Assembly: GCA_903895845.1 (NCBI GenBank)
Contig: CAITVK010000122.1
Location: 1-64,000, forward strand
Length of the DNA: 64,000 nt
Direction of reading: 5' to 3'
Origin: an uncultured Chitinophagaceae bacterium
GTDB taxonomy: Bacteria > Bacteroidota > Bacteroidia > Chitinophagales > Chitinophagaceae
Both the position numbers and the translations under genes were made by a program. Of the stretch, positions 35,573 through 44,941 are shown in pieces (the first letter of the stretch is position 1; every line of letters begins with the position of its first letter). The notes beneath the pieces are model-generated. The model worked only from the letters and a program-made list of their open reading frames with translations. It made no database searches and was not told the origin of the DNA.

Positions 35573-36496
35573 ATGATACTAAAATTAAAAGTTACTGTTC
35601 TGTTTTTGTTGTCGGTTGCCTTGTTGCAACAAACTATTGCACAAGCCTTTATTCCTCTGTGGCCTGCGGGTAAAATGCCCAATACCAAAGGGTTGGTACT
35701 AACAGATAGCATCTTTAATGAGCGTTATCAACGGATAGGGACGCCCGGTATCTATGCATTTTTTCCATCGAGACAAGAAAATAAAAATACGGCTGTTATT
35801 CTATGTCCGGGTGGCGGATATCATCATTATGCGCACGTAAGTACTTTTCAGGTTGCCAAATGGTTCAACACCATGGGCATCAGCGCCTTTGTTCTCATCT
35901 CCCGTTTGCCACATTCCCCCGATTTGGTTGAGCGTTCAAAAGCCCCTTTGCAAGATGCACAAAGAGCCATGAGACTGATAAGGGCCAATGCACAAACATG
36001 GAACATTAATCCAGATAAAATTGGAATCATGGGTTTCTCAGCTGGCGGTCATGTAGCGTCTACCTTGGGCACGCATACCGAGGATGTTTCTTCCATCAAT
36101 GATTCTTTGGATAAAATATCCTTCAATCCCAATTTTATGTTGCTGGTTTCCCCCGTAATTACAATGGGAGAGTGGGCGCACAAGGGTAGTAAGGATAATT
36201 TACTGGGAGAAAATCCTTCCAAAGAATTAATAGAAACGTATTCTTCCGAACTTCAGGTGACCACAAAGACACCGCCTACTTTTATTGTGGTTGCAGAAAA
36301 TGATAAAACCGTTCCTCCCCAAAATAGTCTCTTATTTTACAATGCCTTGCGAGCAAAAAATGTATCTGCTTCCTTGCATGTGTTTCCTTTTGGGGGGCAT
36401 GCCATCGGGTTACAAAATAATCCGGGCAGTACCAGATTGTGGAGAGAACTCTGCGAGCTTTGGTTGGTGGAAATGGGATTTGTAAAAGGAGAATAA
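35573..36496 (+). CDS. Secreted alpha/beta hydrolase (esterase, BD-FAE type) B
   Basis: The 307-residue precursor has a signal peptide ending ...QQTIAQA. ILCPGGGYHHYAH is the oxyanion loop, GFSAGGHVASTLGTH the nucleophile elbow, ENDKTVPPQNS the acid and FGGHAIGLQ the histidine. It is a paralogue of the divergent gene at 33832, sharing WAHKGSKDNLLG-like and YSSELQVT-like blocks. It would act on ester groups of glycans outside the cytoplasm. No carbohydrate-utilisation genes surround the pair. Confidence 0.88.
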   Translation: MILKLKVTVLFLLSVALLQQTIAQAFIPLWPAGKMPNTKGLVLTDSIFNERYQRIGTPGIYAFFPSRQENKNTAVILCPGGGYHHYAHVSTFQVAKWFNTMGISAFVLISRLPHSPDLVERSKAPLQDAQRAMRLIRANAQTWNINPDKIGIMGFSAGGHVASTLGTHTEDVSSINDSLDKISFNPNFMLLVSPVITMGEWAHKGSKDNLLGENPSKELIETYSSELQVTTKTPPTFIVVAENDKTVPPQNSLLFYNALRAKNVSASLHVFPFGGHAIGLQNNPGSTRLWRELCELWLVEMGFVKGE

Positions 36497-36606
36497 ATTG
36501 ATGAGGGCTAGAAGTCTTGATAGAGGTTTACTAAATAAAAACTGATTTTATTTGTCGTATTCAGTATTAATCCTTTATTTCACTCTCTATTAATCGCTCA
36601 GTTTGT

Positions 36607-37752
36607 ATGCAATCTCCGCAACGTTACATTGCCCATCTGGATCTGGATAGCTTTTTTGTAAGTGTGAAGGTATTAAATAACCCCCAACTGAAGGGAAAGC
36701 CAATTATTGTTGGCGGTTCCAAAGACAGAGGAGTGGTAAGTACCTGTAGTTATGAGGCACGCAAGTTTGGTGTGCATAGTGCCATGCCAATGAAAAAAGC
36801 GATGGAATTGTGTCCTGATGCCATTTTGGTTCATGGGACTCGTGGAGAATACAGCCGGTTTTCCAGATGGGTAACCGATATCATTGCTGCGAAAGCACCT
36901 TTGTTTGAAAAAGCCAGTATTGATGAGTTCTATGTTGATTTAACCGGAATGGATAAGTTTTTTGACCCCTATCAATGGACAATAGACCTACGCGCTGAGA
37001 TAATAGATAAGACACAGCTGCCAATTTCTTTTGGATTGGCTACAAACAAAATGGTTGCAAAGATTGCTACCGATATGGCAAAACCCAACGGGTATCTTTT
37101 TGTACGGCCTGGTATGGAACAAGCTTTTCTGGCGTCGCTTCCTGTCAATAAGTTTTCGGGGGTAGGAGATGTTACCCATAAGGTTCTAAATGAGATGGGA
37201 ATCAAAACCATCGGTGATATTTTGGGGATACCATTAACTATACTGGAGAAAAAATTAGGGAAGTGGGGGGTAGATTTATACAATAAAGCACGAGGAATAC
37301 ATAATGGACAAGTGAATAATTATCATGAAGCAAAATCTATTTCTACCGAAAGTACTTTTGAAGAGAACACATCTGATATGAATTTCCTGTTGAAAGAATT
37401 GGTAAGGATGACCGAAAGGGTGGGTTTTGAACTTCGTAGGGAAGAAAAACTAACAGGTTGTGTTGCGGTGAAGATTAGATATGCCAACTTTGAAACAACT
37501 ACCAAGCAAGCCACCATCAATTTTACTTTTAGTGATGATGAGTTGATAGTTGCCGCTATGCAGTTGTTTCATCAATTATATAAATCAGAAAAACCAGTCA
37601 GGTTGCTTGGTGTACGGCTAAGTGAGATAAGTAGTCACTCATTACAAGGAAGTTTGTTTGATAGTCCCGAAAAGAAAGTAAACCTTTATAAGGCAATAGA
37701 CGATGTGAAGAATAAATATGGAAGAGGGGCATTGAAAAGGGCCAGGAGTTGA
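36607..37752 (+). CDS. dinB: DNA polymerase IV
   Basis: The 381-residue Y-family polymerase performs error-prone translesion synthesis. IAHLDLDSFFVSV near residue 8 gives the first metal-binding acid, YEARKFGVHSAMPM near 46 and KASIDEFYVDLTG near 102 the other two. Little-finger and helix-hairpin-helix regions follow, and LQGSLFDSPEKK near the C-terminus resembles a beta-clamp-binding motif (Q-G-S-L-F). No LexA box was recognised upstream. Confidence 0.95.
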   Translation: MQSPQRYIAHLDLDSFFVSVKVLNNPQLKGKPIIVGGSKDRGVVSTCSYEARKFGVHSAMPMKKAMELCPDAILVHGTRGEYSRFSRWVTDIIAAKAPLFEKASIDEFYVDLTGMDKFFDPYQWTIDLRAEIIDKTQLPISFGLATNKMVAKIATDMAKPNGYLFVRPGMEQAFLASLPVNKFSGVGDVTHKVLNEMGIKTIGDILGIPLTILEKKLGKWGVDLYNKARGIHNGQVNNYHEAKSISTESTFEENTSDMNFLLKELVRMTERVGFELRREEKLTGCVAVKIRYANFETTTKQATINFTFSDDELIVAAMQLFHQLYKSEKPVRLLGVRLSEISSHSLQGSLFDSPEKKVNLYKAIDDVKNKYGRGALKRARS

Positions 37753-37767
37753 CAGGAAGTTAAATAT

Positions 37768-37781
37768 CTTATCATGATAAG
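37768..37781. other. Perfect 14-base palindrome after dinB
   Basis: CTTATCATGATAAG is a perfect inverted repeat 16 bases after the dinB stop. It is too short and lacks a T run for a terminator and could be a protein-binding site. Confidence 0.35.
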
Positions 37782-37903
37782 TAATCTTTCTGTGTTTGTA
37801 TTATGAGTAGAAAGAAGCTTTAACATTCAATCTTTTCATTCTTGATATAATAGCGCTGTTTGAAGCGGAGCGTAATTAGAGTAAAAAAAAAACAAGTAGA
37901 ATG

Positions 37904-37930
37904 ACCCATTTGAGTCTATGTGGGTTTTTA
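37904..37930 (+). terminator. Weak terminator-like hairpin before ddl
   Basis: ACCCA pairs with TGGGT through a loop of about 12 bases and is followed by five T. The stem is short, so this is tentative. Confidence 0.35.
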
Positions 37931-37999
37931 ACAAAATAAATTCAGATTGGTTTGTCTAACATTACTTCCAACTCATTCTCATAACTAATAAAAGGACAC

Positions 38000-38007
38000 T
38001 ATATTTG
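38000..38007 (+). promoter_or_regulatory. Promoter -7 element of ddl (TATATTTG)
   Basis: TATATTTG matches TAnnTTTG exactly 18 bases before the ATG at 38026. It covers the alternative TTG start at 38005 and so supports the later ATG. Confidence 0.5.
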
Positions 38008-38025
38008 GCACTCATACAGGAAGGA

Positions 38026-39009
38026 ATGAAAAAGAAGATTGCATTGGTTACGGGTGGTTATAGTGGTGAGGCAGAAATTAGCTATAAAAGCGCTATCACA
38101 GTGGGTAATAACATTGATACAGATAAATTTGATAGCTACAAGATAGATATTACGCCAACCGAATGGGCATATATCAATGATAAAGGGGAACGCTCCCCAG
38201 TTAATAAAGAAGACTTTTCTATTACTGATACTGAGGGAAACAAAGTTACTTTCGATGCCATATTGCTTTGCATCCACGGAACCCCCGGGGAGGATGGTAA
38301 ATTACAAGGCTACTTTGATATGCTAAAACTTCCCTACACCAGTTGTGATGTTGCTACTAGTGCCATCACTTTCAATAAACGATACACGGTTGCCATTGCT
38401 GCATTTGGTGGCATAAATGTTGCAAAGAGTCTACATCTTTTCAAACATACCCCTGTTTCTAATGAAACTATATTGACTGCATTAAAGCTACCACTGTTTG
38501 TAAAGCCCAATAATGGGGGCAGTAGCTTAGGCATCAGTAAAGTAAATAGAACTGAAGAATTGGGTGCGGCACTGGACAAGGCTTTCAAAGAAGATGATCA
38601 GGTTTTGGTAGAGGAGTTTATTAAAGGGCGTGAGTTTACAATAGGTGTATTTAAGTCTAAAGGAATAATAACGACACTGCCAATCACAGAGATTATTACT
38701 AAGAAAGAGTTCTTTGATTATGAAGCAAAATATCAGGGACTGAGTGAAGAAATAACACCGGCTTCCCTTGATGCTTCCGATGCTGAGGCCATCAGCGAAG
38801 CCGCTTTGAAAGTATATAAGGTGTTGAATTGTAGGGGAGTGGTGCGGATAGATTTTATATTGAATGAAGCAGATAAGTTGCCTTATATGTTGGAAGTGAA
38901 TACAGTGCCTGGGCAGAGTGCGGCTAGCATTATTCCGCAGCAAGTAGTGGCAATGAGTTGGAATTTGAAAGATTTTTATACAGCAATAATAGAAGAAGCA
39001 ATTTTGTAG
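38026..39009 (+). CDS. ddl: D-alanine--D-alanine ligase
   Basis: This 327-residue ATP-grasp enzyme makes the D-Ala-D-Ala dipeptide for peptidoglycan in the cytoplasm. The N-terminal GGYSGEAEISYKSA, the ATP-grasp VKPNNGGSSLGISKV near residue 160, VEEFIKGREFTIGV near 195, and EVNTVPGQSAASIIPQQ near the C-terminus (metal-binding E and N) are all present. It leads a unit with the PASTA protein and rhodanese genes. The gap to the next gene is a long heptad hairpin. Confidence 0.96.
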   Translation: MKKKIALVTGGYSGEAEISYKSAITVGNNIDTDKFDSYKIDITPTEWAYINDKGERSPVNKEDFSITDTEGNKVTFDAILLCIHGTPGEDGKLQGYFDMLKLPYTSCDVATSAITFNKRYTVAIAAFGGINVAKSLHLFKHTPVSNETILTALKLPLFVKPNNGGSSLGISKVNRTEELGAALDKAFKEDDQVLVEEFIKGREFTIGVFKSKGIITTLPITEIITKKEFFDYEAKYQGLSEEITPASLDASDAEAISEAALKVYKVLNCRGVVRIDFILNEADKLPYMLEVNTVPGQSAASIIPQQVVAMSWNLKDFYTAIIEEAIL

Positions 39010-39077
39010 TTATGAGTTATGACTGATGAGTTATTGCTTTCACTTATAACCCATCAGTCATAACTCATAACTCATAA
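39008..39077. repeat. Heptad repeat arranged as a long hairpin, ten units
   Basis: Ten 7-base units begin in the last codon of ddl. The left arm uses AGTTATG-type units and the right arm their reverse complements (CTCATAA, GTCATAA). The arms can pair over about 27 bases around a GCTTTC loop. Confidence 0.9.
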
Positions 39078-39087
39078 CTAAATAATT

Positions 39088-39906
39088 ATGGTTAAATTCA
39101 TTACGTCAAAGCCTTTGTGGGTAAATATAACGGTAGCGGTTTTGGCAACTGCTGTAGTGATATTGTTTTTCTTTGTAAGCCTTAGCTGGATTACTGGTCA
39201 TGGGAAATACGATAAAGTCCCCGATATTGTAGGACAGAATGTATATGCTGCCAAAAACTCATTGGAAGCACAAGGATTTAGAGTAGAAGTGTCCGATTCT
39301 GTGTTCACAACAGCAGTTCCGGGGCTTACCATCACCAAACAGATTCCCGAAGGTGGAGCGCTTGTTAAGTATGGTCGTACTATTTACCTCACCATTAACA
39401 GGTCGGAAGCCCCTAAGATAGAAATGCCTAGCCTGATTGGGTTCTCCTTCAAAAGTGCAGCTTTGTACTTGGAAGGAATGGGACTGAAACTTGGCGACAC
39501 AACCTACAAGCCAGATTTCGCACGTAATGCAGTACTAGAACAGTTATTCAACAAACAACCGATTAAACCGGGTACACAGATTGCCATTGGTAGTACCATC
39601 AGTTTTGTATTGGGAAGTGGCGTTACAGATAGCATCATGAACATGCCCGATGTAGTGGGACTCACTTTGAATGTAGCAAAGTCTAAGTTGGCTTTAATGA
39701 ACCTTAGTGTTGGTAGTGTTGTTGCTATGGGCGATGTAAGTGATACACTGAATGCATTTGTGGTAAAACAGAATCCTGCCATATTCAGTGAAGCTATTGC
39801 AGGACAAAAAACAATAAACAAGATTAAACCCGGAAATTCTGTCGACCTGTACATCAGTACAACAGCACCGGTAAAAGATTCGACTAATACATATCCACAA
39901 CAATAA
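39088..39906 (+). CDS. PASTA-domain membrane protein
   Basis: The 272-residue protein has a short cytoplasmic start, one transmembrane helix (about residues 12-34) and three PASTA domains in the periplasm, starting at YDKVPDIVGQN (about 44), IEMPSLIGFS (about 112) and MNMPDVVGLT (about 185). PASTA domains bind peptidoglycan fragments or act as spacers. Here there is no kinase or transpeptidase domain; such stand-alone proteins are common in Bacteroidetes. Its place right after ddl fits a cell-wall role. Confidence 0.9.
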   Translation: MVKFITSKPLWVNITVAVLATAVVILFFFVSLSWITGHGKYDKVPDIVGQNVYAAKNSLEAQGFRVEVSDSVFTTAVPGLTITKQIPEGGALVKYGRTIYLTINRSEAPKIEMPSLIGFSFKSAALYLEGMGLKLGDTTYKPDFARNAVLEQLFNKQPIKPGTQIAIGSTISFVLGSGVTDSIMNMPDVVGLTLNVAKSKLALMNLSVGSVVAMGDVSDTLNAFVVKQNPAIFSEAIAGQKTINKIKPGNSVDLYISTTAPVKDSTNTYPQQ

Positions 39907-39921
39907 ATAAATAGTATAACA

Positions 39922-40230
39922 ATGAAAGAGATTACAGTAGAAGCCTTGAAGGCGAGGATGGATGCAGGTGAAAAGATTCACTTATTAGATGTACGTGAAC
40001 CATCAGAATATGCAGAATTCAATATCGGCGGACAGTTGATTCCGTTGGGTAATATTCAGGCAATGGCTATTGATGAAATAGAAGATTTGCGTAATGAAGA
40101 AGTTATTATTCATTGTCGTAGTGGTAAAAGAAGCGCAACGGCTTGTGCCTTGCTCGAACAATTTGGCTTCACCGATACTACCAACGTAGTAGGAGGGGTG
40201 TTGGCATGGCAAGAGAAGTTTGGAGGATAA
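39922..40230 (+). CDS. Rhodanese-domain protein
   Basis: The 102-residue single-domain protein has LLDVREPSEYAEFNIGGQLIPLG near residue 20 and the active-site loop HCRSGKRSATAC near 67 with the persulfide-forming cysteine. It would carry sulfane sulfur in the cytoplasm. It follows the PASTA gene by 15 bases, so it probably belongs to the same unit. Confidence 0.93.
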   Translation: MKEITVEALKARMDAGEKIHLLDVREPSEYAEFNIGGQLIPLGNIQAMAIDEIEDLRNEEVIIHCRSGKRSATACALLEQFGFTDTTNVVGGVLAWQEKFGG

Positions 40231-40236
40231 GGGTTT

Positions 40237-40303
40237 ATTTTAAATTTTGAATGATGAGTTTTAAATTGTCGCTAAAAATTCTTGGTAATTCAAAATTTTA
40301 AAT
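40237..40303. terminator. Hairpin between convergent rhodanese and RsmB-like genes
   Basis: A 16-base stem (15 matches) of ATTTTAAATTTTGAAT-type sequence at 40237-40252 pairs with 40288-40303. The loop of 35 bases is long for a terminator, and it may be one of the inverted heptad-like elements. Confidence 0.45.
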
Positions 40304-40309
40304 AAAAAC

Positions 40310-41470
40310 TTATAATCTAAAAAGAGCTGCATACATAGTGTCGGCTCTTTTTTTATGCCCTTCAATAATGGAAGCTGATACAAGTTGTAGTTGCGGAAAT
40401 TGTTGTTGGATAAAGGCAACTATCGCTTCATTCTCTGCCGTAAATACCGAACAAGTGATATAAAGAAAGTAACCGCCTGCCACTAGATGAGCAATAGAAT
40501 GACTAACAATCTTTTGTTGTAATACATTGAACTGTTGGATAGATTCCTGCTTGAAATAGACTAAATTCTCGGGTGTTCTGCCCCAAGTGCCACTCCCCGT
40601 ACAAGGCGCATCACAGATTATCAAATCAAAATAATGCCCTTTTAGTTGTGGGATGTCAGTAGCTATATCTGCCACAAAAGATTGGTATCTTGTGATGCCC
40701 GCTCTTTCAAAGCGCTTCCGTAAATTTTGAATAATAGATGACCGCACATCGCTTGTAGTGAGATTTATACTCCCTAGCACATCTACAGCCATAATAGATT
40801 TTCCCCCACTTGCCGCACAACAGTCCCATACTTTCAGCGTCTTTTTACTATTTATAAGTGGCGCTAATAAATCGGCTACCTGTTGCGACGAATAGTCTTG
40901 TATCACCACTTCTTTGTCTACATCCAGTATCGTATCCAAGGATGTTGCATTGCTGATAGAAAGACAACTATCCGATAGCTCTATAAAACCAATGCCATTG
41001 GCCTGCAGTTTATTCTTTACCTGCTGAGATTTGTTTGGACGTATCCTGATAAATAAGTCGGGTTGTATCAGGTGCGATAAATTAAATCTAGCCTTGTCGA
41101 TGCCTTCTTGAATTTCGTTTGTAAAAGGGAAAATATGTAACTGATTTAATTCGTCTAGCAGCGTAATTTTATCGGGTAATGGTAAATCTATCTTATTATT
41201 CCATTCCGGCTTTAGAAGTTTCAAAAGTTCACTCGAGGTTGTCCTGCAAAGGAAAAGTGAAATGCCAATCCGCTCCTCAAAGGAACAAGTAACCGACTTT
41301 CCCAACCGATAATATTGATAAACAATAGAAGAAACCTCCCTTCTGTCTCTGCTGCCCATTTGCTTGCGCGTGGCAAAAAACTGCTTCAGCCAGATTGCTA
41401 ATGGCAATTCTCCTTTATAGTTGGAGACTACTTCCTTGGCAGTATTCAGGTAAGAGTAATATCGGCTCAT
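40310..41470 (-). CDS. RsmB/NOP2-type RNA 5-methylcytosine methyltransferase
   Basis: The 386-residue protein has an N-terminal RNA-binding part resembling the NusB-like region of RsmB, then a SAM-dependent methylase domain with VWDCCAASGGKSIMAVD near residue 213, ICDAPCTGSGTWGRTPE near 283 (motif IV cysteine) and YITCSVFTAENEAIV near 337 (motif VI catalytic cysteine). It would methylate C5 of a cytosine in ribosomal RNA. The exact target is not certain. Confidence 0.88.
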   Translation of the reverse strand: MSRYYSYLNTAKEVVSNYKGELPLAIWLKQFFATRKQMGSRDRREVSSIVYQYYRLGKSVTCSFEERIGISLFLCRTTSSELLKLLKPEWNNKIDLPLPDKITLLDELNQLHIFPFTNEIQEGIDKARFNLSHLIQPDLFIRIRPNKSQQVKNKLQANGIGFIELSDSCLSISNATSLDTILDVDKEVVIQDYSSQQVADLLAPLINSKKTLKVWDCCAASGGKSIMAVDVLGSINLTTSDVRSSIIQNLRKRFERAGITRYQSFVADIATDIPQLKGHYFDLIICDAPCTGSGTWGRTPENLVYFKQESIQQFNVLQQKIVSHSIAHLVAGGYFLYITCSVFTAENEAIVAFIQQQFPQLQLVSASIIEGHKKRADTMYAALFRL

Positions 41471-41593
41471 CCGGGTTGCTATGATTCATTCTTTTCTAAA
41501 ACTCACATTCTTTCTGCTCCTATTGCTTTAATGAAAGTGATTCTCTATTTTAACTAAAACAATAAGTGAAAGTCCAAAACTTCTTTCTAAATA

Positions 41594-41628
41594 AAAACGG
41601 CTAACCCATTCAATTGGTTAGCCGTTTT
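41594..41628. terminator. Terminator of the FKBP-lipoprotein gene
   Basis: AAAACGGCTAACC pairs perfectly with GGTTAGCCGTTTT through a nine-base loop, 20 bases after the stop of the minus-strand FKBP gene. It could also act on the other strand. Confidence 0.9.
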
Positions 41629-41647
41629 ATCAATATCAGTGCATCAA

Positions 41648-42574
41648 TTATTTATGACCGTGCATCATCATCTGTGGATTCATTCCAGAAGCCGCAGCAG
41701 CAGGTGGTGCCGGCGCAGGAGTAGCTACATCTACAATCTGTACATCAAATATAAGATTGCTGTAAGGTTTAATCGGGCCGCCGCCACGTTCGCCATAGCC
41801 CAACATTGCAGGAACAAGGATCTTGCCTCTACCTCCCTTCGCAAACAAACGCAAGCCTTCATCCCAACCTGGAATTACTTTTCTTTCACCAACAATCACT
41901 TTAAAAGGTGGTGCACCTGCCTTGTCTATGTTGCTGTCAAAAACTTTTCCGTCAACAGTGTAACCTTTATACAAAACAGTCACTTCCTTGCCACTGTCTG
42001 CTTTATTGCTCAAGTCGCCAGCATTTTCAATAACAACTTCTGCACCACTTGGTGTTTTCTCTGTCTTATATCCTTTGGCGGCAGCATAAGCGTCCAGATC
42101 CTTTATTTCTCTTGCTTTCTCAGCTTCAAAAGCTTTGTTCATATAGTTGGATACGCCAGCCTGATTGTCAAAGGAAGCCAATATCTCTACCTTTCCTTTT
42201 ATCGCGCCACCTTTTGTAAAGGTCTTGTCAAAGTCGGGGATAGCACCTAGATTCTTTAAAGTGTCAATACTTAAAGTGAAGTTGATTACGTCGCCTACAG
42301 CACACTTTGGCAATACTTCTGTAAAGTTATATTTGCCCAATTGAGCCGTGTCAAAACGAAAAGATACTGGAATCTTACCAAATGTATTGTTCAGGATCGA
42401 ATCCTTACTACCCAACTTGAACTCTAGGTTCAGCACAACATAAGAACCATTCTTTAGTAGCGCCGTACTGCCACCCTTTGTTATTTTGTATGGCATCCCC
42501 GACTTCGTTTTGTCGAATTGATTGCAACTTACCAACACGATGGCAAGGGCTAAAACTGCTGTTAATTGTTTCAT
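41648..42574 (-). CDS. FKBP-type peptidyl-prolyl isomerase lipoprotein
   Basis: The 308-residue precursor has a lipoprotein signal (MKQLTAVLALAIVLVSC, cysteine at 17). The C-terminal domain (about 190-285) is a typical FKBP: VTVLYKGYTVDGKVFDSNID, VIPGWDEGLRLFAKGGRGKILVP, and GPIKPYSNLIFDVQIVDV. The N-terminal half contains a second, divergent FKBP-like domain. The tail is proline- and alanine-rich and ends with methionines and histidines. It would assist folding of periplasmic or surface proteins. Confidence 0.92.
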   Translation of the reverse strand: MKQLTAVLALAIVLVSCNQFDKTKSGMPYKITKGGSTALLKNGSYVVLNLEFKLGSKDSILNNTFGKIPVSFRFDTAQLGKYNFTEVLPKCAVGDVINFTLSIDTLKNLGAIPDFDKTFTKGGAIKGKVEILASFDNQAGVSNYMNKAFEAEKAREIKDLDAYAAAKGYKTEKTPSGAEVVIENAGDLSNKADSGKEVTVLYKGYTVDGKVFDSNIDKAGAPPFKVIVGERKVIPGWDEGLRLFAKGGRGKILVPAMLGYGERGGGPIKPYSNLIFDVQIVDVATPAPAPPAAAASGMNPQMMMHGHK

Positions 42575-42628
42575 TATCTGTAATTAAAATTTGTGTCCTT
42601 TCTTTTATTTTCTTGTAGTAAGGAACGG

Positions 42629-43636
42629 TTAGTGTAATTGTTGTTCGTATTCGGGTAAAATCTTTTTAAATTTAGCTAATGTATCCTCCAGATTGGCATC
42701 ACTTCTGCCTCCTGCTGCGTTAAAATGTCCTCCTCCCTCAAAGTGAATGCGTGCAAATGTATTGACATCGAAGTCTCCTTTACTCCTGAAGCTCCATTTT
42801 CTCTCCTCATCTCGGTCAATCACAATAGCACCAAACTTAATTCCTTGCATCGAAAGTAGATAATTCACCAACCCTTCCGTATCGCCTGTCTTGATCTCAA
42901 ATCGTTTTAGATCCTGACTATATATGTACATAATAGCGGTATTATATTCATACAATACCTCCATCCTGTTCAATAAAGCAAAGCCAGTAAAACGTAATCG
43001 GTTCTCAAGCGAGCTGTCGAATATATTACTATGAATCTCAGAATGCTCCAACCCTATCTCTTTCAAATAAGCCACCATCAGGTGTACAGAAGCAGTGGTA
43101 GATGGAAAACGAAACGACCCAGTGTCTGTCATCACCCCCGTATACAGGCTCTTGGCAACGTCTAGGTTAATTTTATCTTGGTTGCCAGAAGCCACAATAA
43201 AGTCATAAACCATTTCGCAAGTACTGCTTTTTGTAGTAAGACTGATGCCATAAGTAAATTCTTCTTCTGCCGGCTGTTGATGATGGTCAATCAATACTTT
43301 AATGCAGTTAGCAGCAGCCAAAGGCTTTTCAAGATGCTTCGTACGGTGCAAGATGTTGAAATCCAGGCAAAAAATAATGTCCGCTTCGTCTACAATAGCT
43401 TGTGCTTTATGTTTAAACTGCTCATAATTAATCACTAGATCCACGCCTGGCATCCAGTTAAGGAAGTCTGCCCAGTTAGTAGGCGAGATAACGGTGACTT
43501 TATGTCCCAGTTGAATCAGAAAATGATACAATCCCAACGAACTGCCCATCGCATCGCCATCAGGTTTCTGATGACACGTAATAACGATGTTGCTAGGTGT
43601 ATTAAGTAAAGGAAAAAAACGACCGATTGCTTCCAT
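42629..43636 (-). CDS. nrnA: Bifunctional nanoRNase/pAp phosphatase
   Basis: This 335-residue DHH/DHHA1 phosphoesterase degrades short RNA oligomers and 3'-phosphoadenosine 5'-phosphate in the cytoplasm. HQKPDGDAMGSSLGLYHFL near residue 22 and IDHHQQP near 115 are the DHH metal sites, and GGGHFNAAGGR near 307 is the DHHA1 substrate loop. Length and motif order match the NrnA group. It shares direction with the FKBP gene 54 bases downstream. Confidence 0.9.
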   Translation of the reverse strand: MEAIGRFFPLLNTPSNIVITCHQKPDGDAMGSSLGLYHFLIQLGHKVTVISPTNWADFLNWMPGVDLVINYEQFKHKAQAIVDEADIIFCLDFNILHRTKHLEKPLAAANCIKVLIDHHQQPAEEEFTYGISLTTKSSTCEMVYDFIVASGNQDKINLDVAKSLYTGVMTDTGSFRFPSTTASVHLMVAYLKEIGLEHSEIHSNIFDSSLENRLRFTGFALLNRMEVLYEYNTAIMYIYSQDLKRFEIKTGDTEGLVNYLLSMQGIKFGAIVIDRDEERKWSFRSKGDFDVNTFARIHFEGGGHFNAAGGRSDANLEDTLAKFKKILPEYEQQLH

Positions 43637-44011
43637 AAAGGCGGCAAATTTGCAGTATTCAATCCAAACAGTGAAATTTCATTTGAAAGGTACATGGTAT
43701 GGGGGTAATTTTAAAATGGTTTTTGCTGTAATCCGGGTATGTAGCGAAAAGTTTTAGGTGACCCTGTAACTAATTTATATGACCTAAAGAAAGTTTTGAG
43801 TATTGTATTTATCCAGTGATACGGGGTGGTGATGTCTCAATTTTCAAAGAAGCTTAACGAACAAGTATTGTAAAAGATAATCAAGGCGATCACACAAATT
43901 ATTGATATAAGCTTCCATAACTAAGTGAAGGGAGTTGCTACTTTGTATATATATTATGTAAAAGCAACGCAAGGTTGAATTGATAAAATGAAATCGAAAC
44001 AAGCAATTAAA
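43637..44011. other. Intergenic region, 375 bases, no feature recognised
   Basis: Between nrnA and miaA there is no open frame with support, no tandem repeat and no convincing hairpin or promoter match. Confidence 0.5.
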
Positions 44012-44920
44012 TCAAGAATCAGCTATAATTTCCAATACCTGCTCTAAAACATCCCCCTGATTAATAAACCAATTAAAGTCTGTATCTTTTTTAAACCAGG
44101 TCATCTGACGCTTGGCATAATTGCGGGTATTTATTTTTAGTTGATTGATAGCTTGCGGTAAAGAACATTCCCCATTGAAATGAGCAAAAAACTCTTTGTA
44201 TCCTACCGTTTGTAATGCATTCAAATGCTGATAGGGCAACAGGCTTTTAACTTCCTCCAGCAAACCTGCCTCCATCATTTTATCTATTCGTGTGTTGATG
44301 TTTTCTACCAGTTGTGCACGAGGAAGTTCCAGTGCTATCTTAACTATATTGAAGGGACGCTCCACTTTTTGGTTACTACGATACTGATTAATAGATTTTC
44401 CGGTGGTAAGTACCACCTCCAATGCGCGCATGAGTCTTTGTGGATTTTGCTGCTCTGCTATTGACCAAAAAGCAGGATCTTTCTCTGCTATTTCATTTTG
44501 TAACCAATGCAATCCCTCCGACTGATAGGAACTGATAATTTGTTCTCTCATCTCCGAAGGAATAGTGGGCATTATGTCTATTCCTTCTGCAAAAGCCTTG
44601 ATATACAAGCCTGTGCCGCCAACTAGTATGGCCACCGGGTTATTCTGAAAGATAGTACTTGTAGCTTCCAACGCATACTGCTCATAGATACCCGCGTTTA
44701 CTTCGTCCTGAATAGAATGTGAATTGATAAAATAGTGATGTACTGCATTCAGTTCCGAAGGCGTTGGTTTGGCAACACCAATATTCAATTCCTTGAAACA
44801 TTGCCTGCTATCCGCAGAGATAATCTCCGTGCCAAAATGCTTTGCCAAATCAATTGCCAAAGATGTTTTGCCAACAGCAGTAGGGCCAGCTATGATGATT
44901 ACCGTGTTTTTCTGCATCAA
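44012..44920 (-). CDS. miaA: tRNA dimethylallyltransferase
   Basis: The 302-residue enzyme adds a dimethylallyl group to A37 of tRNAs that read U-starting codons. The P-loop GPTAVGKTSLAI near residue 12, ADSRQCF near 36, GGTGLYIKAF near 100 and the C-terminal NTRNYAKRQMTWFKKD are all characteristic. Length is normal. It is 21 bases downstream of the secreted-protein gene on the same strand. Confidence 0.95.
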   Translation of the reverse strand: MMQKNTVIIIAGPTAVGKTSLAIDLAKHFGTEIISADSRQCFKELNIGVAKPTPSELNAVHHYFINSHSIQDEVNAGIYEQYALEATSTIFQNNPVAILVGGTGLYIKAFAEGIDIMPTIPSEMREQIISSYQSEGLHWLQNEIAEKDPAFWSIAEQQNPQRLMRALEVVLTTGKSINQYRSNQKVERPFNIVKIALELPRAQLVENINTRIDKMMEAGLLEEVKSLLPYQHLNALQTVGYKEFFAHFNGECSLPQAINQLKINTRNYAKRQMTWFKKDTDFNWFINQGDVLEQVLEIIADS

Positions 44921-44941
44921 AAAGATTGACTAAATAATGAA

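Noticed and set aside
41639-42250. 203-residue plus-strand frame
   Set aside because: It lies wholly antisense to the FKBP lipoprotein gene, whose domains are clear; the composition is that of an antisense shadow.
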